Positions 27,045 through 35,844 are shown, numbered from the stretch's first letter. The stretch: 42,010 nt of DNA from Chengkuizengella sp. SCS-71B (GCF_040100845.1 NZ_JAZHSH010000002.1:1-42010), one strand, 5' to 3'. Notes: generated by a model from the sequence alone, not told the origin. Program-made: numbers and translations.

Positions 27045-28784
27045 CTATTCCACGTCCTCAAGCTGCTGACGTTCATACTGCTCCTTATACCAACCATCTT
27101 CTTTAACTAATTGTTCATGTGTTCCCTGTTGTACAATCTCTCCATTGTCAAGTACAAGAATACAGTCCGCATGTTGTGTAGCTGATAAACGATGTGTAGA
27201 TATGAGCGTTGTTTTTCCTTTTCGTTCTCTTTGTAAATTATTTATAATTCTTGCTTCCGTTTTGCCATCTACAGCAGATAATGCATCATCAAGAATTAGG
27301 ATCTCTGGATTGGCAATTATCGCTCTAGCTATAGAAACTCTTTGCTTTTGACCACCTGATAAGGCTACACCCTTCTCTCCAACTAAAGTATTTAATCCTT
27401 CAGGCAAGGTATTCAGGTCTTTTTTTAACGAAGCGAGATCCAATGCTTTTTCAATGTCATGTTTGTCTGCATCATTTTTTCCAAACAAAATATTTTCAAG
27501 AACGGTTTTTGAAAATAAAATTTGTTCTTGTGGCACATACCCAATCCATTTTCCTAAATCATGGAGTGACATATCATCAATTGATGTATCGGTAATTGTT
27601 ATGTTCCCTTTTCCAAGAGGATACTCACGCAACAACTGCTTTAGAAGAGTAGTTTTACCACTGCCTGTTTTACCTACAATGCCAAGAGTTTCACCACGAC
27701 CAAGTGAGAAAGATATATCCTTTAAGTTGTCAAATGTTGAAGATGGATATCTAAAAGTGACATTTTTATATTGAATATCCTTGGCAGCCATCACTTTTAA
27801 TGTTTGTTCCTTCTCCTTAATATCTGGTTCATACGAAAGTGTTTCACTAACGCGATCCAAAGATGCATTCCCACGCTGCATTACATTGATTAATTCGCCA
27901 ATGGCAAACATAGGCCAGATCATCATACCTAAATAAATATTGAAAGTGACAAGTTCCCCTAATGTAAGCTCATTATGAAATACAAGATAACTTCCATAAC
28001 CTAACCCAATTAAATAGCTGCATCCTACCAATATTTTAATGGTCGGTTCAAACAATGAATCAACCTTTGCGACTGATATATTTTTGTTGTATACATCTGT
28101 TGTAGCTGCTGCAAATCTTCCCTGATCCGCTCTCTCCTGCACATAAGCACGAACTACACGAACACCTGCAATGGATTCTAGCACTTGGTCATTCATCTCA
28201 CCGAATGAATTTTGAGCTTCTATAAATCTTTCATGCAAAACTTTACCGTATTTATTCATTGCCAAAGCCATTAAAGGAAGCGGGATAATTGCTGCAAATG
28301 TCAACTTCCAACTAATCATAAAACCCATAGACAATAATATGACCGAGGCATAAATCGATGAATCTACAAGTGTCAATACACCAAATCCAGCTGTCATAGA
28401 TATCGCCTTTAAATCATTCGTAGCTCGAGCCATCAAATCACCGGTTTTGTTTTTTTCATAAAAAGTAGGTGTCATTTTCAATAAATGCTTCATGAGTCTA
28501 GAGCGTTTTGTACGTTCAACTAGAAATGAACCACCAAATAATTGATACATCCAAACGTAGGTAATCACATAAATAACAAGTGCCAATCCACCTAATATCA
28601 AAATCAAATCAAGCAATTTATTAAATGTTAGTGAACCATCCTGAATATAATCTATGGCTACTCCTAACATTTTGGGTGGAATGATTTCCAATACACCTAC
28701 TAAGATGAGTAAGAATATAGCTATACTGTAACGAATCCAATGTCTTTTAAAGAACCAGCTTAATTTCACTAATACTGAAAACAA
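27045..28784 (-). CDS. bmrC: Heterodimeric multidrug ABC exporter, BmrC/YheI-like subunit
   Basis: 579 residues from the TTG at 28784, which follows AAGGGGGAG and gives the BmrC-like N-terminus FSVLVKLSWFFKRHW; the frame opens upstream to 28811. Six TM helices, then Walker A GKTGSGKTT, signature LSGGQKQRVS and Walker B LILDDALSAVDGKTE. The catalytic Glu is Asp, the hallmark degenerate site of BmrC in heterodimeric exporters. It is preceded by a leader ORF with tandem terminators and by a second promoter that would bypass them. Confidence 0.93.
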   Translation of the reverse strand: MFSVLVKLSWFFKRHWIRYSIAIFLLILVGVLEIIPPKMLGVAIDYIQDGSLTFNKLLDLILILGGLALVIYVITYVWMYQLFGGSFLVERTKRSRLMKHLLKMTPTFYEKNKTGDLMARATNDLKAISMTAGFGVLTLVDSSIYASVILLSMGFMISWKLTFAAIIPLPLMALAMNKYGKVLHERFIEAQNSFGEMNDQVLESIAGVRVVRAYVQERADQGRFAAATTDVYNKNISVAKVDSLFEPTIKILVGCSYLIGLGYGSYLVFHNELTLGELVTFNIYLGMMIWPMFAIGELINVMQRGNASLDRVSETLSYEPDIKEKEQTLKVMAAKDIQYKNVTFRYPSSTFDNLKDISFSLGRGETLGIVGKTGSGKTTLLKQLLREYPLGKGNITITDTSIDDMSLHDLGKWIGYVPQEQILFSKTVLENILFGKNDADKHDIEKALDLASLKKDLNTLPEGLNTLVGEKGVALSGGQKQRVSIARAIIANPEILILDDALSAVDGKTEARIINNLQRERKGKTTLISTHRLSATQHADCILVLDNGEIVQQGTHEQLVKEDGWYKEQYERQQLEDVE

Positions 28785-28844
28785 AGTTTCTCCCCCTTTC
28801 ATAAAAAGCATTTAACACTTTAACGAACACATGTTTGTATCCAT

Positions 28845-28872
28845 ATATTATCATACACATGTTCTTTTTCAA
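28845..28872 (-). promoter_or_regulatory. Second bmrC promoter, downstream of the attenuator
   Basis: Minus strand TTGAAA (28872-28867), a 16-base spacer and TAATAT (28850-28845). Two direct copies of ACACATGTT (plus strand 28827-28835 and 28855-28863) flank and overlap it and could be a regulator site. Transcripts from here would avoid both attenuator hairpins. Confidence 0.45.
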
Positions 28873-28973
28873 GTTATTTTTTCCTATAAACATCACCTCC
28901 ATTAAAAATATCAATCATTTTCATATGAAAATAAAACTAATTTTTGTTATATTTTCACTTTTTAGAGAAACAA

Positions 28974-29005
28974 AAAAGGCAATACCAATGAATGATATGC
29001 CTTTT
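28974..29005 (-). terminator. Second attenuator terminator before bmrC
   Basis: Minus strand AAAAGGCATATC and GGTATTGCCTTTT form an imperfect stem of about 11 bp with an ATTCATT-type loop, followed by TTTTTTG. It lies about 20 bases beyond the first attenuator hairpin. Confidence 0.75.
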
Positions 29006-29027
29006 ATCTAAAAAGAGAAAATAAAAA

Positions 29028-29056
29028 GGCACAGATCAGATAAAGTGACCTGTGCC
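29028..29056 (-). terminator. First attenuator terminator before bmrC
   Basis: Minus strand GGCACAGGTCA and TGATCTGTGCC pair over 11 bp (one G-U) with a 7-base loop, followed by TTTTTATTTT. Its left arm contains AGGTCACT (29051-29044), exactly complementary to AGTGACCT inside the leader ORF (29117-29110), so an alternative antiterminator helix is possible. Confidence 0.8.
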
Positions 29057-29086
29057 ATCGATTATGAAAATGAAATGGATTATTTT

Positions 29087-29188
29087 TTAATATAAATCCA
29101 CCGACGGAGAGGTCACTAAATTGATATGAAATGTTCTAAAATTAATTCTAGAATCAAACTTTTGAAATAACATTGTCATAATGTTCAT
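29087..29188 (-). CDS. 33-residue BmrB-like leader peptide
   Basis: ATG at 29188 preceded by AAAAGGAGGG at ideal spacing; 33 codons to a TAA at 29087. The peptide begins MNIMTMLFQKFDSRINFRTF and ends LVTSPSVDLY. It lies between a promoter and two terminators ahead of bmrC, the position of the B. subtilis bmrB leader whose translation controls bmrCD attenuation in response to ribosome-targeting drugs. Codons 24-27 encode the antiterminator half AGTGACCT. I cannot confirm sequence homology with BmrB from memory; the call rests on architecture. Confidence 0.7.
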   Translation of the reverse strand: MNIMTMLFQKFDSRINFRTFHINLVTSPSVDLY

Positions 29189-29235
29189 TAAAAACCCTCC
29201 TTTTCTAAAAATTTCATATAAAAAATTTCTATATA

Positions 29236-29265
29236 ACCTTAACACTAAAACAAGAATGTTGTCAA
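29236..29265 (-). promoter_or_regulatory. Promoter of the bmr leader
   Basis: Minus strand perfect -35 TTGACA (29265-29260), an 18-base spacer and TAAGGT (29241-29236) as a weak -10. The predicted start near 29229 puts the leader ATG about 40 bases in. Together with the leader ORF and two hairpins this accounts for the 508-base stretch 28785-29292. Confidence 0.55.
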
Positions 29266-29292
29266 TTTATTTTTTACACAATCACCCATTTA

Positions 29293-30264
29293 TTATTTAA
29301 AAACAAGAAATATAATGATAGACAACAATGAAAAAACAACACCGATTAAATATAAAAAAGATACCGTTTGAATTTGGGTTAGTCCCCATTTCATTAAACT
29401 ATGATGTGTATGAAGATTATCTGCTTTATGCAACCCTTTGTTTTGAATCATTCTTCTGATCAATACAAAAATCGTATCGAAAATAGGAACACCGATTGCA
29501 AATACAGATACAATTATAGAAACTACTGTCGCACTTTTTAAGGCCCCATCCAAAGAGAGAATAGCGAGCGCATAACCTAAAAAAATAGCGCCAGCATCAC
29601 CCATAAATATTTTTGCTGGGTAAAAATTATATGCAAGAAAAGCTAAACAGCATGCAACAATTATGATTGCCATAATGGCTGATCCCTGCTGATCTTTTAA
29701 CATTGAAACTACAAATAAAGTACATGCAGATATAGTCACAATCCCTGTCGCTAAACCGTCAACCCCATCAATAAAATTTATCATATTTGTAATACAAAAA
29801 ACCCAAAGAATCGTTACTACCCAACTAATCCAGCTTGGGAAGAATATCATCCCTTGTCCAGTAATATTAGTTATTCCTTTAATTTCCAACCCATAATAAA
29901 TTGGAACAGATGCTGCTAACAGATAAACAATGATTCTAGGTAGTACCGGAAAATCTAATCCTTTTGTTTTATACCAATCATCCATTAATCCTGTGAACAG
30001 CAGCATCGTCCCTCCAATGAGCAATGTCAATGTCCTTGATGAAAATCCATCAAAAATCAACATTGAGCATATACAACCGAGATAAATGATCACACCACCC
30101 ATTAAAGGAATCGGATTATGATGTATTTTCCTTTTATTCGGCTGATCGACAAATTTAATTTTTACTGCTGTATCCTTCATTACAGGTACTAATACATACA
30201 CTGTTCCAAAAGCCACGATAAATGGGATTAGATAAATTAAAATTACGATCACATCCTCTAACAC
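29293..30264 (-). CDS. tagO: Undecaprenyl-phosphate N-acetylglucosaminyl-1-phosphate transferase, TagO/WecA type
   Basis: 323 residues with about ten membrane segments, MraY/WecA superfamily. Conserved sites: LMDDWYKTKG with the paired Asp, NMINFIDGVDGLATG, IFMGDAGAIFLGY, and the C-terminal HTHHSLMKWGL. These match TagO/WecA, which load GlcNAc-1-P onto undecaprenyl phosphate to start wall teichoic acid or other surface glycans. The GTG at 30264 is the longest start; no clear ribosome site is seen, so the start is uncertain. It stands alone here. Confidence 0.85.
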   Translation of the reverse strand: MLEDVIVILIYLIPFIVAFGTVYVLVPVMKDTAVKIKFVDQPNKRKIHHNPIPLMGGVIIYLGCICSMLIFDGFSSRTLTLLIGGTMLLFTGLMDDWYKTKGLDFPVLPRIIVYLLAASVPIYYGLEIKGITNITGQGMIFFPSWISWVVTILWVFCITNMINFIDGVDGLATGIVTISACTLFVVSMLKDQQGSAIMAIIIVACCLAFLAYNFYPAKIFMGDAGAIFLGYALAILSLDGALKSATVVSIIVSVFAIGVPIFDTIFVLIRRMIQNKGLHKADNLHTHHSLMKWGLTQIQTVSFLYLIGVVFSLLSIIIFLVFK

Positions 30265-30415
30265 GTCAATGATCGTTAGTTTTTCCGAAATGACATTGGC
30301 TCATACGACAGCAAAAAAAATTGATTCAAATACATGAGGACATACACACATTCAAAACTAACGGTGGATACATATGATAAAACGAATACTATCATTCTCG
30401 AAAGGAGGTGAAAAC

Positions 30416-30994
30416 ATGACAACCCCAGTTTCAGGTTATGTCACAGATAATCGAAATTTAGTTGGTGCAGGCACACCCAACCTTTCTTTTGATATTAAGC
30501 AAAATGTTTTGTTTGAAAGAAATCCAGAAAATATTGCATTTGCTCTGACATCGACTCAAATGCCTTCCATGATTGGAGGGTCCATTGCAGATTTACAATT
30601 ATCAAAAGGTTTTATTCGAGAGCCACATTGGCATACAAATGCATGGGAACTGGATTATCTTGTATCAGGTGAAGCAGATGTTTCTATCCTTAATCCCGTT
30701 AATAACAATGTAGTTACTTATAAATTAAATAGACCTGGATTAACAGCATTTATTCCTATGGGATGGATGCATTGGATATCAGCAAAATCAGACAATACTA
30801 AATTATTGCTCTTTTTTAACAACGATCAATTTATGTCAGTAGAACAATCTGTAGGACTAACCAGAATACCTCCTGAAGTTTATCAAAATGCATACAATAT
30901 CAATCCAAGAGAAATTTCCCGTGCACTTGAGCCAATCGAGGGAACAGAAGGAGTAGTGATCGGGCCTCCTCCTGAAGAACGTACTAACTATTAG
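30416..30994 (+). CDS. Single-domain cupin protein
   Basis: 192 residues from the ATG at 30416, behind AAAGGAGGTGAAAAC. Both cupin motifs are complete: GFIREPHWHTNAWELDYLVSG (HxHx4Ex6G) and GLTAFIPMGWMHW, followed by LLFFN, so a metal site is likely. It resembles one half of oxalate-decarboxylase-like bicupins, but the single domain and lack of neighbours leave the reaction open. CATATGATA at 30371-30379 resembles a SigK -10 box, which would make it a late sporulation gene; this is weak. Confidence 0.82.
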   Translation: MTTPVSGYVTDNRNLVGAGTPNLSFDIKQNVLFERNPENIAFALTSTQMPSMIGGSIADLQLSKGFIREPHWHTNAWELDYLVSGEADVSILNPVNNNVVTYKLNRPGLTAFIPMGWMHWISAKSDNTKLLLFFNNDQFMSVEQSVGLTRIPPEVYQNAYNINPREISRALEPIEGTEGVVIGPPPEERTNY

Positions 30995-30999
30995 AACAA

Positions 31000-31017
31000 A
31001 AGCTCCTATCGGAGCTT
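31000..31017 (+). terminator. Short hairpin after the cupin gene
   Basis: AAGCTCC, TATC loop, GGAGCTT, only a few bases after the cupin stop codon. There is little T-run after it, so termination here would be partial. Confidence 0.4.
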
Positions 31018-31045
31018 CTCGTAGAAGTAGTCGACTCTTTCAAAT

Positions 31046-31089
31046 ATCCTAATCAACTCAAATACTTAAGTATTTGAGTTGATTAGGAT
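31046..31089. repeat. 44-bp perfect palindrome between convergent genes
   Basis: ATCCTAATCAACTCAAATAC followed by TTAA and the exact reverse complement; no mismatch and no spacer across 44 bases. It lies between the cupin gene (+) and the FUSC-type gene (-). It could serve as a two-way terminator, but lacks T-runs and is unusually long for one. Confidence 0.9.
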
Positions 31090-31097
31090 TACATATT

Positions 31098-31117
31098 AGT
31101 AACATAAACATGTTACT
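31098..31117 (+). terminator. Possible terminator downstream of the cupin gene
   Basis: AGTAACAT, AAAC loop, ATGTTACT, then TAATAATTTTTTT. An 8-bp AT-rich stem with a T-run eight bases later; it may act with the palindrome just upstream. Confidence 0.4.
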
Positions 31118-31173
31118 TAATAATTTTTTTATGTAATTTTATTCCAGATTGTTAAATTAAACAATTATATTTT

Positions 31174-32208
31174 TTAAGTAATTTCAGTTGGTTTTAAAAA
31201 TGACTTTTTGCAGATTAGAGAATGAATCGCTAACAACTCATACGCAATTGAGCTACTTTTATCCATATAATCTTCCGTTTTCTCAACATCAATTTGTCGA
31301 TGCAATATATAAAAGAGTGAAGAAATATTCTGTTGAATTTCATATGTCTTATCATCATTTTTTTGCTGCCAATCAAAATACAATGATATATCACTCCAAG
31401 CCTTCTTTAGAACTTCCTTATCATCGATCTGCAAACATTGATCCTCAGAAGTTAAATACAACAGGTCCGCTACATGATGATTTATTTTATCTAAAAGATT
31501 CATCTTTGTCTGAATATTTTTTAATAGTTTGTATTCTGTTTTTTTAAAACGATGATAACGGTATTCTTCCTTCTGGTAATCAATTAATTTAATCGTATGA
31601 TTTACTCGTTTCTGCAATGAAGTCAGTGATTTTTCCAAATCCTCAAAATTACCTTTATGGTCCAATTGAAAAGATATAATTTTGTCTACTAATTCTTTAG
31701 TATCGGACATTAAATTTATTTTGGCTTTCGATATTTGTCCCATAAAATTAGGTGGAAGCACAAAAAAGTTTACAATAATAGAGGTGATTATACCTACAGA
31801 AGTTGTACCTACTCTTGTTAAAAAACTAATGAAAAAATCATTTTCAGTTATGGCTATCATGTTTACAGCTGTTAAAGTAGCGACGATAATTGCATCGTCC
31901 CAACGAAACTTATGACATAATAATATTGTAACGGATGCTGCTAATGCATAGGAGATTGGAGATTGTCCCAGTGCAAAATCAAATAACATAGCAACACCAG
32001 CCCCCATTGCGGCAGCTGGTAAACGAATTTTCCCTTTTTGAATCGATGCATTTACTGTAGGTTCTATTGTTACAATTGCAGCAATGATTGCAAACAATAC
32101 TGGCCAATTTAAAAATTCACAAATGGTTGCTGTTATAAAAACGGATAATCCAGTTTTAAAAATTCGTTTTCCAAGTAACACAGCAAACCATTTTTTTACT
32201 TTATCCAT
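31174..32208 (-). CDS. FUSC/aromatic acid exporter family membrane protein
   Basis: 344 residues. The N-terminal 160 residues contain about six hydrophobic segments with the ArAE/DUF939-type pattern (ITATICEFLNWPVLFAIIAA, IVTIEPTVNASIQKG, IVNFFVLPPNF). The C-terminal 180 residues are soluble and helical. Relatives are called aromatic acid exporters, but few are tested. GAAGGGATC precedes the ATG. TATAAT at 32276-32271 on the minus strand may be its -10 box. It is monocistronic. Confidence 0.78.
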   Translation of the reverse strand: MDKVKKWFAVLLGKRIFKTGLSVFITATICEFLNWPVLFAIIAAIVTIEPTVNASIQKGKIRLPAAAMGAGVAMLFDFALGQSPISYALAASVTILLCHKFRWDDAIIVATLTAVNMIAITENDFFISFLTRVGTTSVGIITSIIVNFFVLPPNFMGQISKAKINLMSDTKELVDKIISFQLDHKGNFEDLEKSLTSLQKRVNHTIKLIDYQKEEYRYHRFKKTEYKLLKNIQTKMNLLDKINHHVADLLYLTSEDQCLQIDDKEVLKKAWSDISLYFDWQQKNDDKTYEIQQNISSLFYILHRQIDVEKTEDYMDKSSSIAYELLAIHSLICKKSFLKPTEIT

Positions 32209-32379
32209 GTCTAGATCCCTTCAATTCCTATTACATTAACTACTAAAAAAATACCCCTCGGTGACCCTACATTATACAATAAAGCGGTCTAAAATACACT
32301 TAAATTAACAAATGCTTAAATTATATTTCTTTATTATATAAATTTACTACTTTTATGATCATTGGTCTAGAAAAAAGAA

Positions 32380-32400
32380 AAAAACCGTCTAAAGACGGCA
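32380..32400 (-). terminator. Terminator of the ynj-like operon
   Basis: Minus strand GCCGTC, TTTA, GACGG followed by TTTTTTTCTTTTTT. The stem is short (5-6 bp), but the T-run is long and it begins right after the last stop codon of the operon. Confidence 0.8.
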
Positions 32401-32404
32401 ATGT

Positions 32405-32992
32405 CTAATCTTTCAGAATCTTTCTTGCTTCTAACAATCGTTGCAATGCCGTAATCATTTCTAAGATAAAAAATAGAAGCGTAATCCATATCAACCAGTT
32501 ATTTAATAAAATCATGAGTGAAAACAAAATAAACCCTTCTGTTCGTTCTGCTAATCCTGCTTGATAATAAAAAGATTTAATCCCTTTTTTCTCTGATAAT
32601 GCACCAACGGTTAAAAATACAGTCATTGAAAATACAATCGATGCCGTTAATAACAATAAAACAAAATGTGCTTCTGGAAAAGCGATAGCTAATCCAATGA
32701 TCACAGAAAGTTCTACTATTCTATCAAAGGTAATATCCATGACCGTACCCCAAGCTGTTGCATTCTTCTGCTCTCGAGCCATAGAACCGTCCACTGCATC
32801 TAAAAATCCAGATATCCAAAGCAAGATAACAGCAATAACCAAATAATTTAAATATATAAAAATACCAGTACTAATACCGATAATAAATGCAATCCATGTG
32901 ACTTGATTAGCTGTAAACCCTAAGTTTAAAAGTGAAATTGCTGTTCGTTTTATAAAGGGTTGTACGATATGTCGTGCATGTGTATCTAACAT
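32405..32992 (-). CDS. CDP-alcohol phosphatidyltransferase (YnjF-like)
   Basis: 195 residues from the ATG at 32992; a TTG at 33010 would place the GAGGAGT ribosome site inside the gene. The full CDP-OH-P transferase motif D(x2)DG(x2)AR(x8)G(x3)D(x3)D is visible as DAVDGSMAR..G..MDITFD. About six membrane segments. The family swaps CMP for an alcohol to make phospholipids or related lipids. It is the last gene of the operon, 33 bases after the ATPase. E. coli YnjF occupies the same place after ynjBCDE. The alcohol acceptor is unknown. Confidence 0.88.
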   Translation of the reverse strand: MLDTHARHIVQPFIKRTAISLLNLGFTANQVTWIAFIIGISTGIFIYLNYLVIAVILLWISGFLDAVDGSMAREQKNATAWGTVMDITFDRIVELSVIIGLAIAFPEAHFVLLLLTASIVFSMTVFLTVGALSEKKGIKSFYYQAGLAERTEGFILFSLMILLNNWLIWITLLFFILEMITALQRLLEARKILKD

Positions 32993-33025
32993 CCAACACT
33001 CACTCCTCAACTTTATACACTATCC

Positions 33026-34126
33026 TCAATCCTTTATTCCTCTTTTTTGCGGGATAAAGTGGGCTTTTTCCATGTTTAGCTGTAAAGTTACCTTATCATT
33101 CACCTTAGGTAAATCAGACTGATTTGGTTCAATTACATAAAGAGATTGTCCGTTTACATCTACTTTATAATGAACAAAACCAGAGCGATAAGATACTTCC
33201 TTAATTCTCCCTCTAAAGTCCTCCATATCCTGATCCTCATTATCCGATTCATTAGAATAATTGCGCTTAAATAACTCTGGTCGAATGATCAGCCAACCTT
33301 TATATTTATTAAAGGTATCATAACTAAAAGATGTTTCAATATATTTCCCGATAAATTTACTTTTAGCAATTTCACCTTCTAACATATTCTTTGAACCTAA
33401 AAACTGCGCTACTTTAATATTCTCAGGTTCTTCATAACATTTTTTTGGCGTACCTACTTGCAAAACTCTACCCTCATCCATTATGGCAAGTCGATCTGCT
33501 AGTTGAAAAGCTTCCTCTCTGTCATGTGTAACCATTAATACAGTTACCTTAAATGTTTGATGAAGTTTTTTTACGAGCTCCCTCATTTCTTCTCTTAAAT
33601 CAGGATCTAATGCACTAAATGGTTCATCTAAAAATAACACTTTAGGATTCATAATGATCGCTCTTGCTAAAGAAACTCTCTGCTGCTGCCCTCCACTTAA
33701 TTCAGAGGGATGTCTTAATTCATATCCAGATAAACCGACGGCTTGCAGCATTTCTTTTGCTTTATTTAACCGCACTTTTTTATTTATCCCTTGCATTTTT
33801 AAACCAAAAGCAACATTATCAATCACTCTCAAATGAGGAAATAATAATGGCTGTTGAAACACCATAGAAAATTGTCTTTTCTCTGGAGGGACATTCGTTA
33901 AATTTTCCTTTCCTAACGACACTTTCCCCGAATCCGGGACAATTAACCCAGCAATACATTTAAGAAACGTTGTTTTTCCACAACCTGAAGGTCCAATAAT
34001 TCCAAAAAATTCACCTTCTTTTATAGTTAGATCTATAGGATATAATTGAAAAAAAGGATTTTGACTTGAAGTTTTATGATGGTTATGAAACTTTTTCGTA
34101 ACGCTATTAATCGTTAAATCCCCCAT
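33026..34126 (-). CDS. ABC transporter ATP-binding protein (YnjD-like)
   Basis: 366 residues. Walker A GPSGCGKTT, Q-loop MVFQQPLLFPHL, signature LSGGQQQRVSLARA, Walker B KVLFLDEPFSALDPDLR, H-loop VTHDREEA, and a C-terminal TOBE-like region of about 120 residues as in PotA/FbpC importers (E. coli YnjD is shorter). AAGGAGGA precedes the ATG. It energises the two adjacent permeases. Confidence 0.9.
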   Translation of the reverse strand: MGDLTINSVTKKFHNHHKTSSQNPFFQLYPIDLTIKEGEFFGIIGPSGCGKTTFLKCIAGLIVPDSGKVSLGKENLTNVPPEKRQFSMVFQQPLLFPHLRVIDNVAFGLKMQGINKKVRLNKAKEMLQAVGLSGYELRHPSELSGGQQQRVSLARAIIMNPKVLFLDEPFSALDPDLREEMRELVKKLHQTFKVTVLMVTHDREEAFQLADRLAIMDEGRVLQVGTPKKCYEEPENIKVAQFLGSKNMLEGEIAKSKFIGKYIETSFSYDTFNKYKGWLIIRPELFKRNYSNESDNEDQDMEDFRGRIKEVSYRSGFVHYKVDVNGQSLYVIEPNQSDLPKVNDKVTLQLNMEKAHFIPQKRGIKD

Positions 34127-34159
34127 TTATATCCTCCTTCTGAAATGAATTAAAATTAC

Positions 34160-34963
34160 CTATAAAGTGATACGTGCTCTATAATAACGTTTTAACAACG
34201 CATTCATACTCCAAAGGGATAACAAAGCAAGACCACCAAAAATGATAGTGTAAGCTGAACCTATGGCTATGTCCCCACCACTGATAAATGGAAACAAAAT
34301 GATAGGTAGTGTAACTATATGACCCCCACCTATGAGTAGGGTAATTAAATATTGACTTAATGAAATAAGAATCGTCAGACTAGAACCTGCTACGATACCT
34401 GGAAGTATGTGAGGCAGCAAAACAAGTCGATACCGATTTAACCTTCCTGCACCCAACATTCTTGCCTGCTCCTCCCATTGGTATCCTAACGTTTGAAAAC
34501 TAATAACTAATGCCCTTAACATATATGGCATAGTTGGTGCTACATGAGCTATAATCACACCAAATAGGGATTCTGTAAAACCTAAATAAATGAAGGTAAG
34601 ATGGATTCCCATTACTGTAATAAATGGCGGTATAATTAAAGGTGAATATAATACACCCTCGATCCATATTTTTCCCTTAAAACTCATTCTAGCAATTACA
34701 TTTGCCGCTGGTAAACAAAGAAGAATATTTATAAAAGTTACCATCATCGCTATGAATACACTATTCCCAATGGCTTCCCAAGTGCCAGCATAAGGTGAGA
34801 AAACATATTCCCATGCTCTCAAACTAAACTGATTTGGTAAAATTTCAGGCCATCTCCATCCTGCAGAAAAACTAGTGATAACAAGCGGCAAAAGTGGGAT
34901 GGAAAACAAAATTAATACAAAAATCATTAGGAATTGCCAACCATTTTTCAGCTTTATTCCCAT
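34160..34963 (-). CDS. ABC transporter permease 2 (YnjC C-half-like)
   Basis: 267 residues, six membrane segments, PotC/ThiP-type inner membrane permease. The coupling loop EEQARMLGAGRLNRYRLVLLPHILPGIV is the EAA motif that contacts the ATPase. Its ATG overlaps the end of permease 1 (GGATGG), so translation is coupled. E. coli YnjC is one long protein covering both permeases; here the halves are separate. Confidence 0.9.
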   Translation of the reverse strand: MGIKLKNGWQFLMIFVLILFSIPLLPLVITSFSAGWRWPEILPNQFSLRAWEYVFSPYAGTWEAIGNSVFIAMMVTFINILLCLPAANVIARMSFKGKIWIEGVLYSPLIIPPFITVMGIHLTFIYLGFTESLFGVIIAHVAPTMPYMLRALVISFQTLGYQWEEQARMLGAGRLNRYRLVLLPHILPGIVAGSSLTILISLSQYLITLLIGGGHIVTLPIILFPFISGGDIAIGSAYTIIFGGLALLSLWSMNALLKRYYRARITL

Positions 34964-35844
34964 CCTCTCCTCTCACTAGGTAACCAACGTTTGCTCATTT
35001 TATAGGATAACATTCCCAGTACCGCTGTAATAACTGCCAAAATTATATTTAATGCTAAAGATTGCGAACGCTCCTCCCATCCCCCATCCATAAATAAATC
35101 AAAAGAGTAAACAGGAAGCAGCCGCGGATAAGTCACTCCTAATAAATATGGAATTTCAAAAGCTGAAAATGTAAATGCAAATACGATAAATATGGAAGAT
35201 AACCAAGCAGGTAAAACAAGTGGAACTGCAATATCCTTAATAAAATTACTCGTATTCGAACCATACAATCTTGCAACTTCATACCATGATCTATGAATTC
35301 TTAACAAAACAGGATAAACCATTAAAGTAATAAAGGGTGCTTCTTTCCAAGTGTAAGTTAAAATGATTCCCCAACCAAAAGAATCATTCACAAGCACAGG
35401 AAACTGATGTATTTCTTCAATCCATCCTAAGTGATAACTTATTCTAGAAATCCAACCACTTTGCATCAACAACAGTAAAAATAAATAACCAGCTGCTAGA
35501 TGGGGTATCACCAAAGGATATTGAAATATTCGATAAAAATAAGAATAACTTTTGTTCGTGTATGATTTTAAAGATATTATAAATAAAATAAAAGCAAACA
35601 TCATACCTAACATAGCCGATAATAAAGTGGATATAAAAGAAACTTTAAAGGTTAGAATTAGGGACTGCCAAAAGTCCATAGATTGCGCTAACTTCTGATA
35701 AGCTTTGAATGTAAACTGTGTATCATGAAGTATCGATACACCAAGACTTTGAAGCACTCCCTGTATAATCCCGCCGAAAAAAAATATAATCATAAAAAGT
35801 ACTGCAGGTAACACATACAGATATGGATTACCTTTTTGCCACAT
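34954..35844 (-). CDS. ABC transporter permease 1 (YnjC N-half-like)
   Basis: 296 residues from the ATG at 35844; a TTG at 35850 is the alternative. Six membrane segments with an EAA-type loop (YEVARLYGSNTSNFIKDIAV, PLVLPAWLSSIF). It begins inside the last codons of the binding-protein gene and overlaps permease 2, which points to fixed stoichiometry of the importer. Confidence 0.9.
   Translation of the reverse strand: MWQKGNPYLYVLPAVLFMIIFFFGGIIQGVLQSLGVSILHDTQFTFKAYQKLAQSMDFWQSLILTFKVSFISTLLSAMLGMMFAFILFIISLKSYTNKSYSYFYRIFQYPLVIPHLAAGYLFLLLLMQSGWISRISYHLGWIEEIHQFPVLVNDSFGWGIILTYTWKEAPFITLMVYPVLLRIHRSWYEVARLYGSNTSNFIKDIAVPLVLPAWLSSIFIVFAFTFSAFEIPYLLGVTYPRLLPVYSFDLFMDGGWEERSQSLALNIILAVITAVLGMLSYKMSKRWLPSERRGWE

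Noticed and set aside
28800-28900. Possible second leader ORF behind the GGAGGTGATG at about 28890-28900
   Set aside because: The ATG directly abuts the ribosome-like site, so spacing is unworkable, and the frame runs on into bmrC out of frame.
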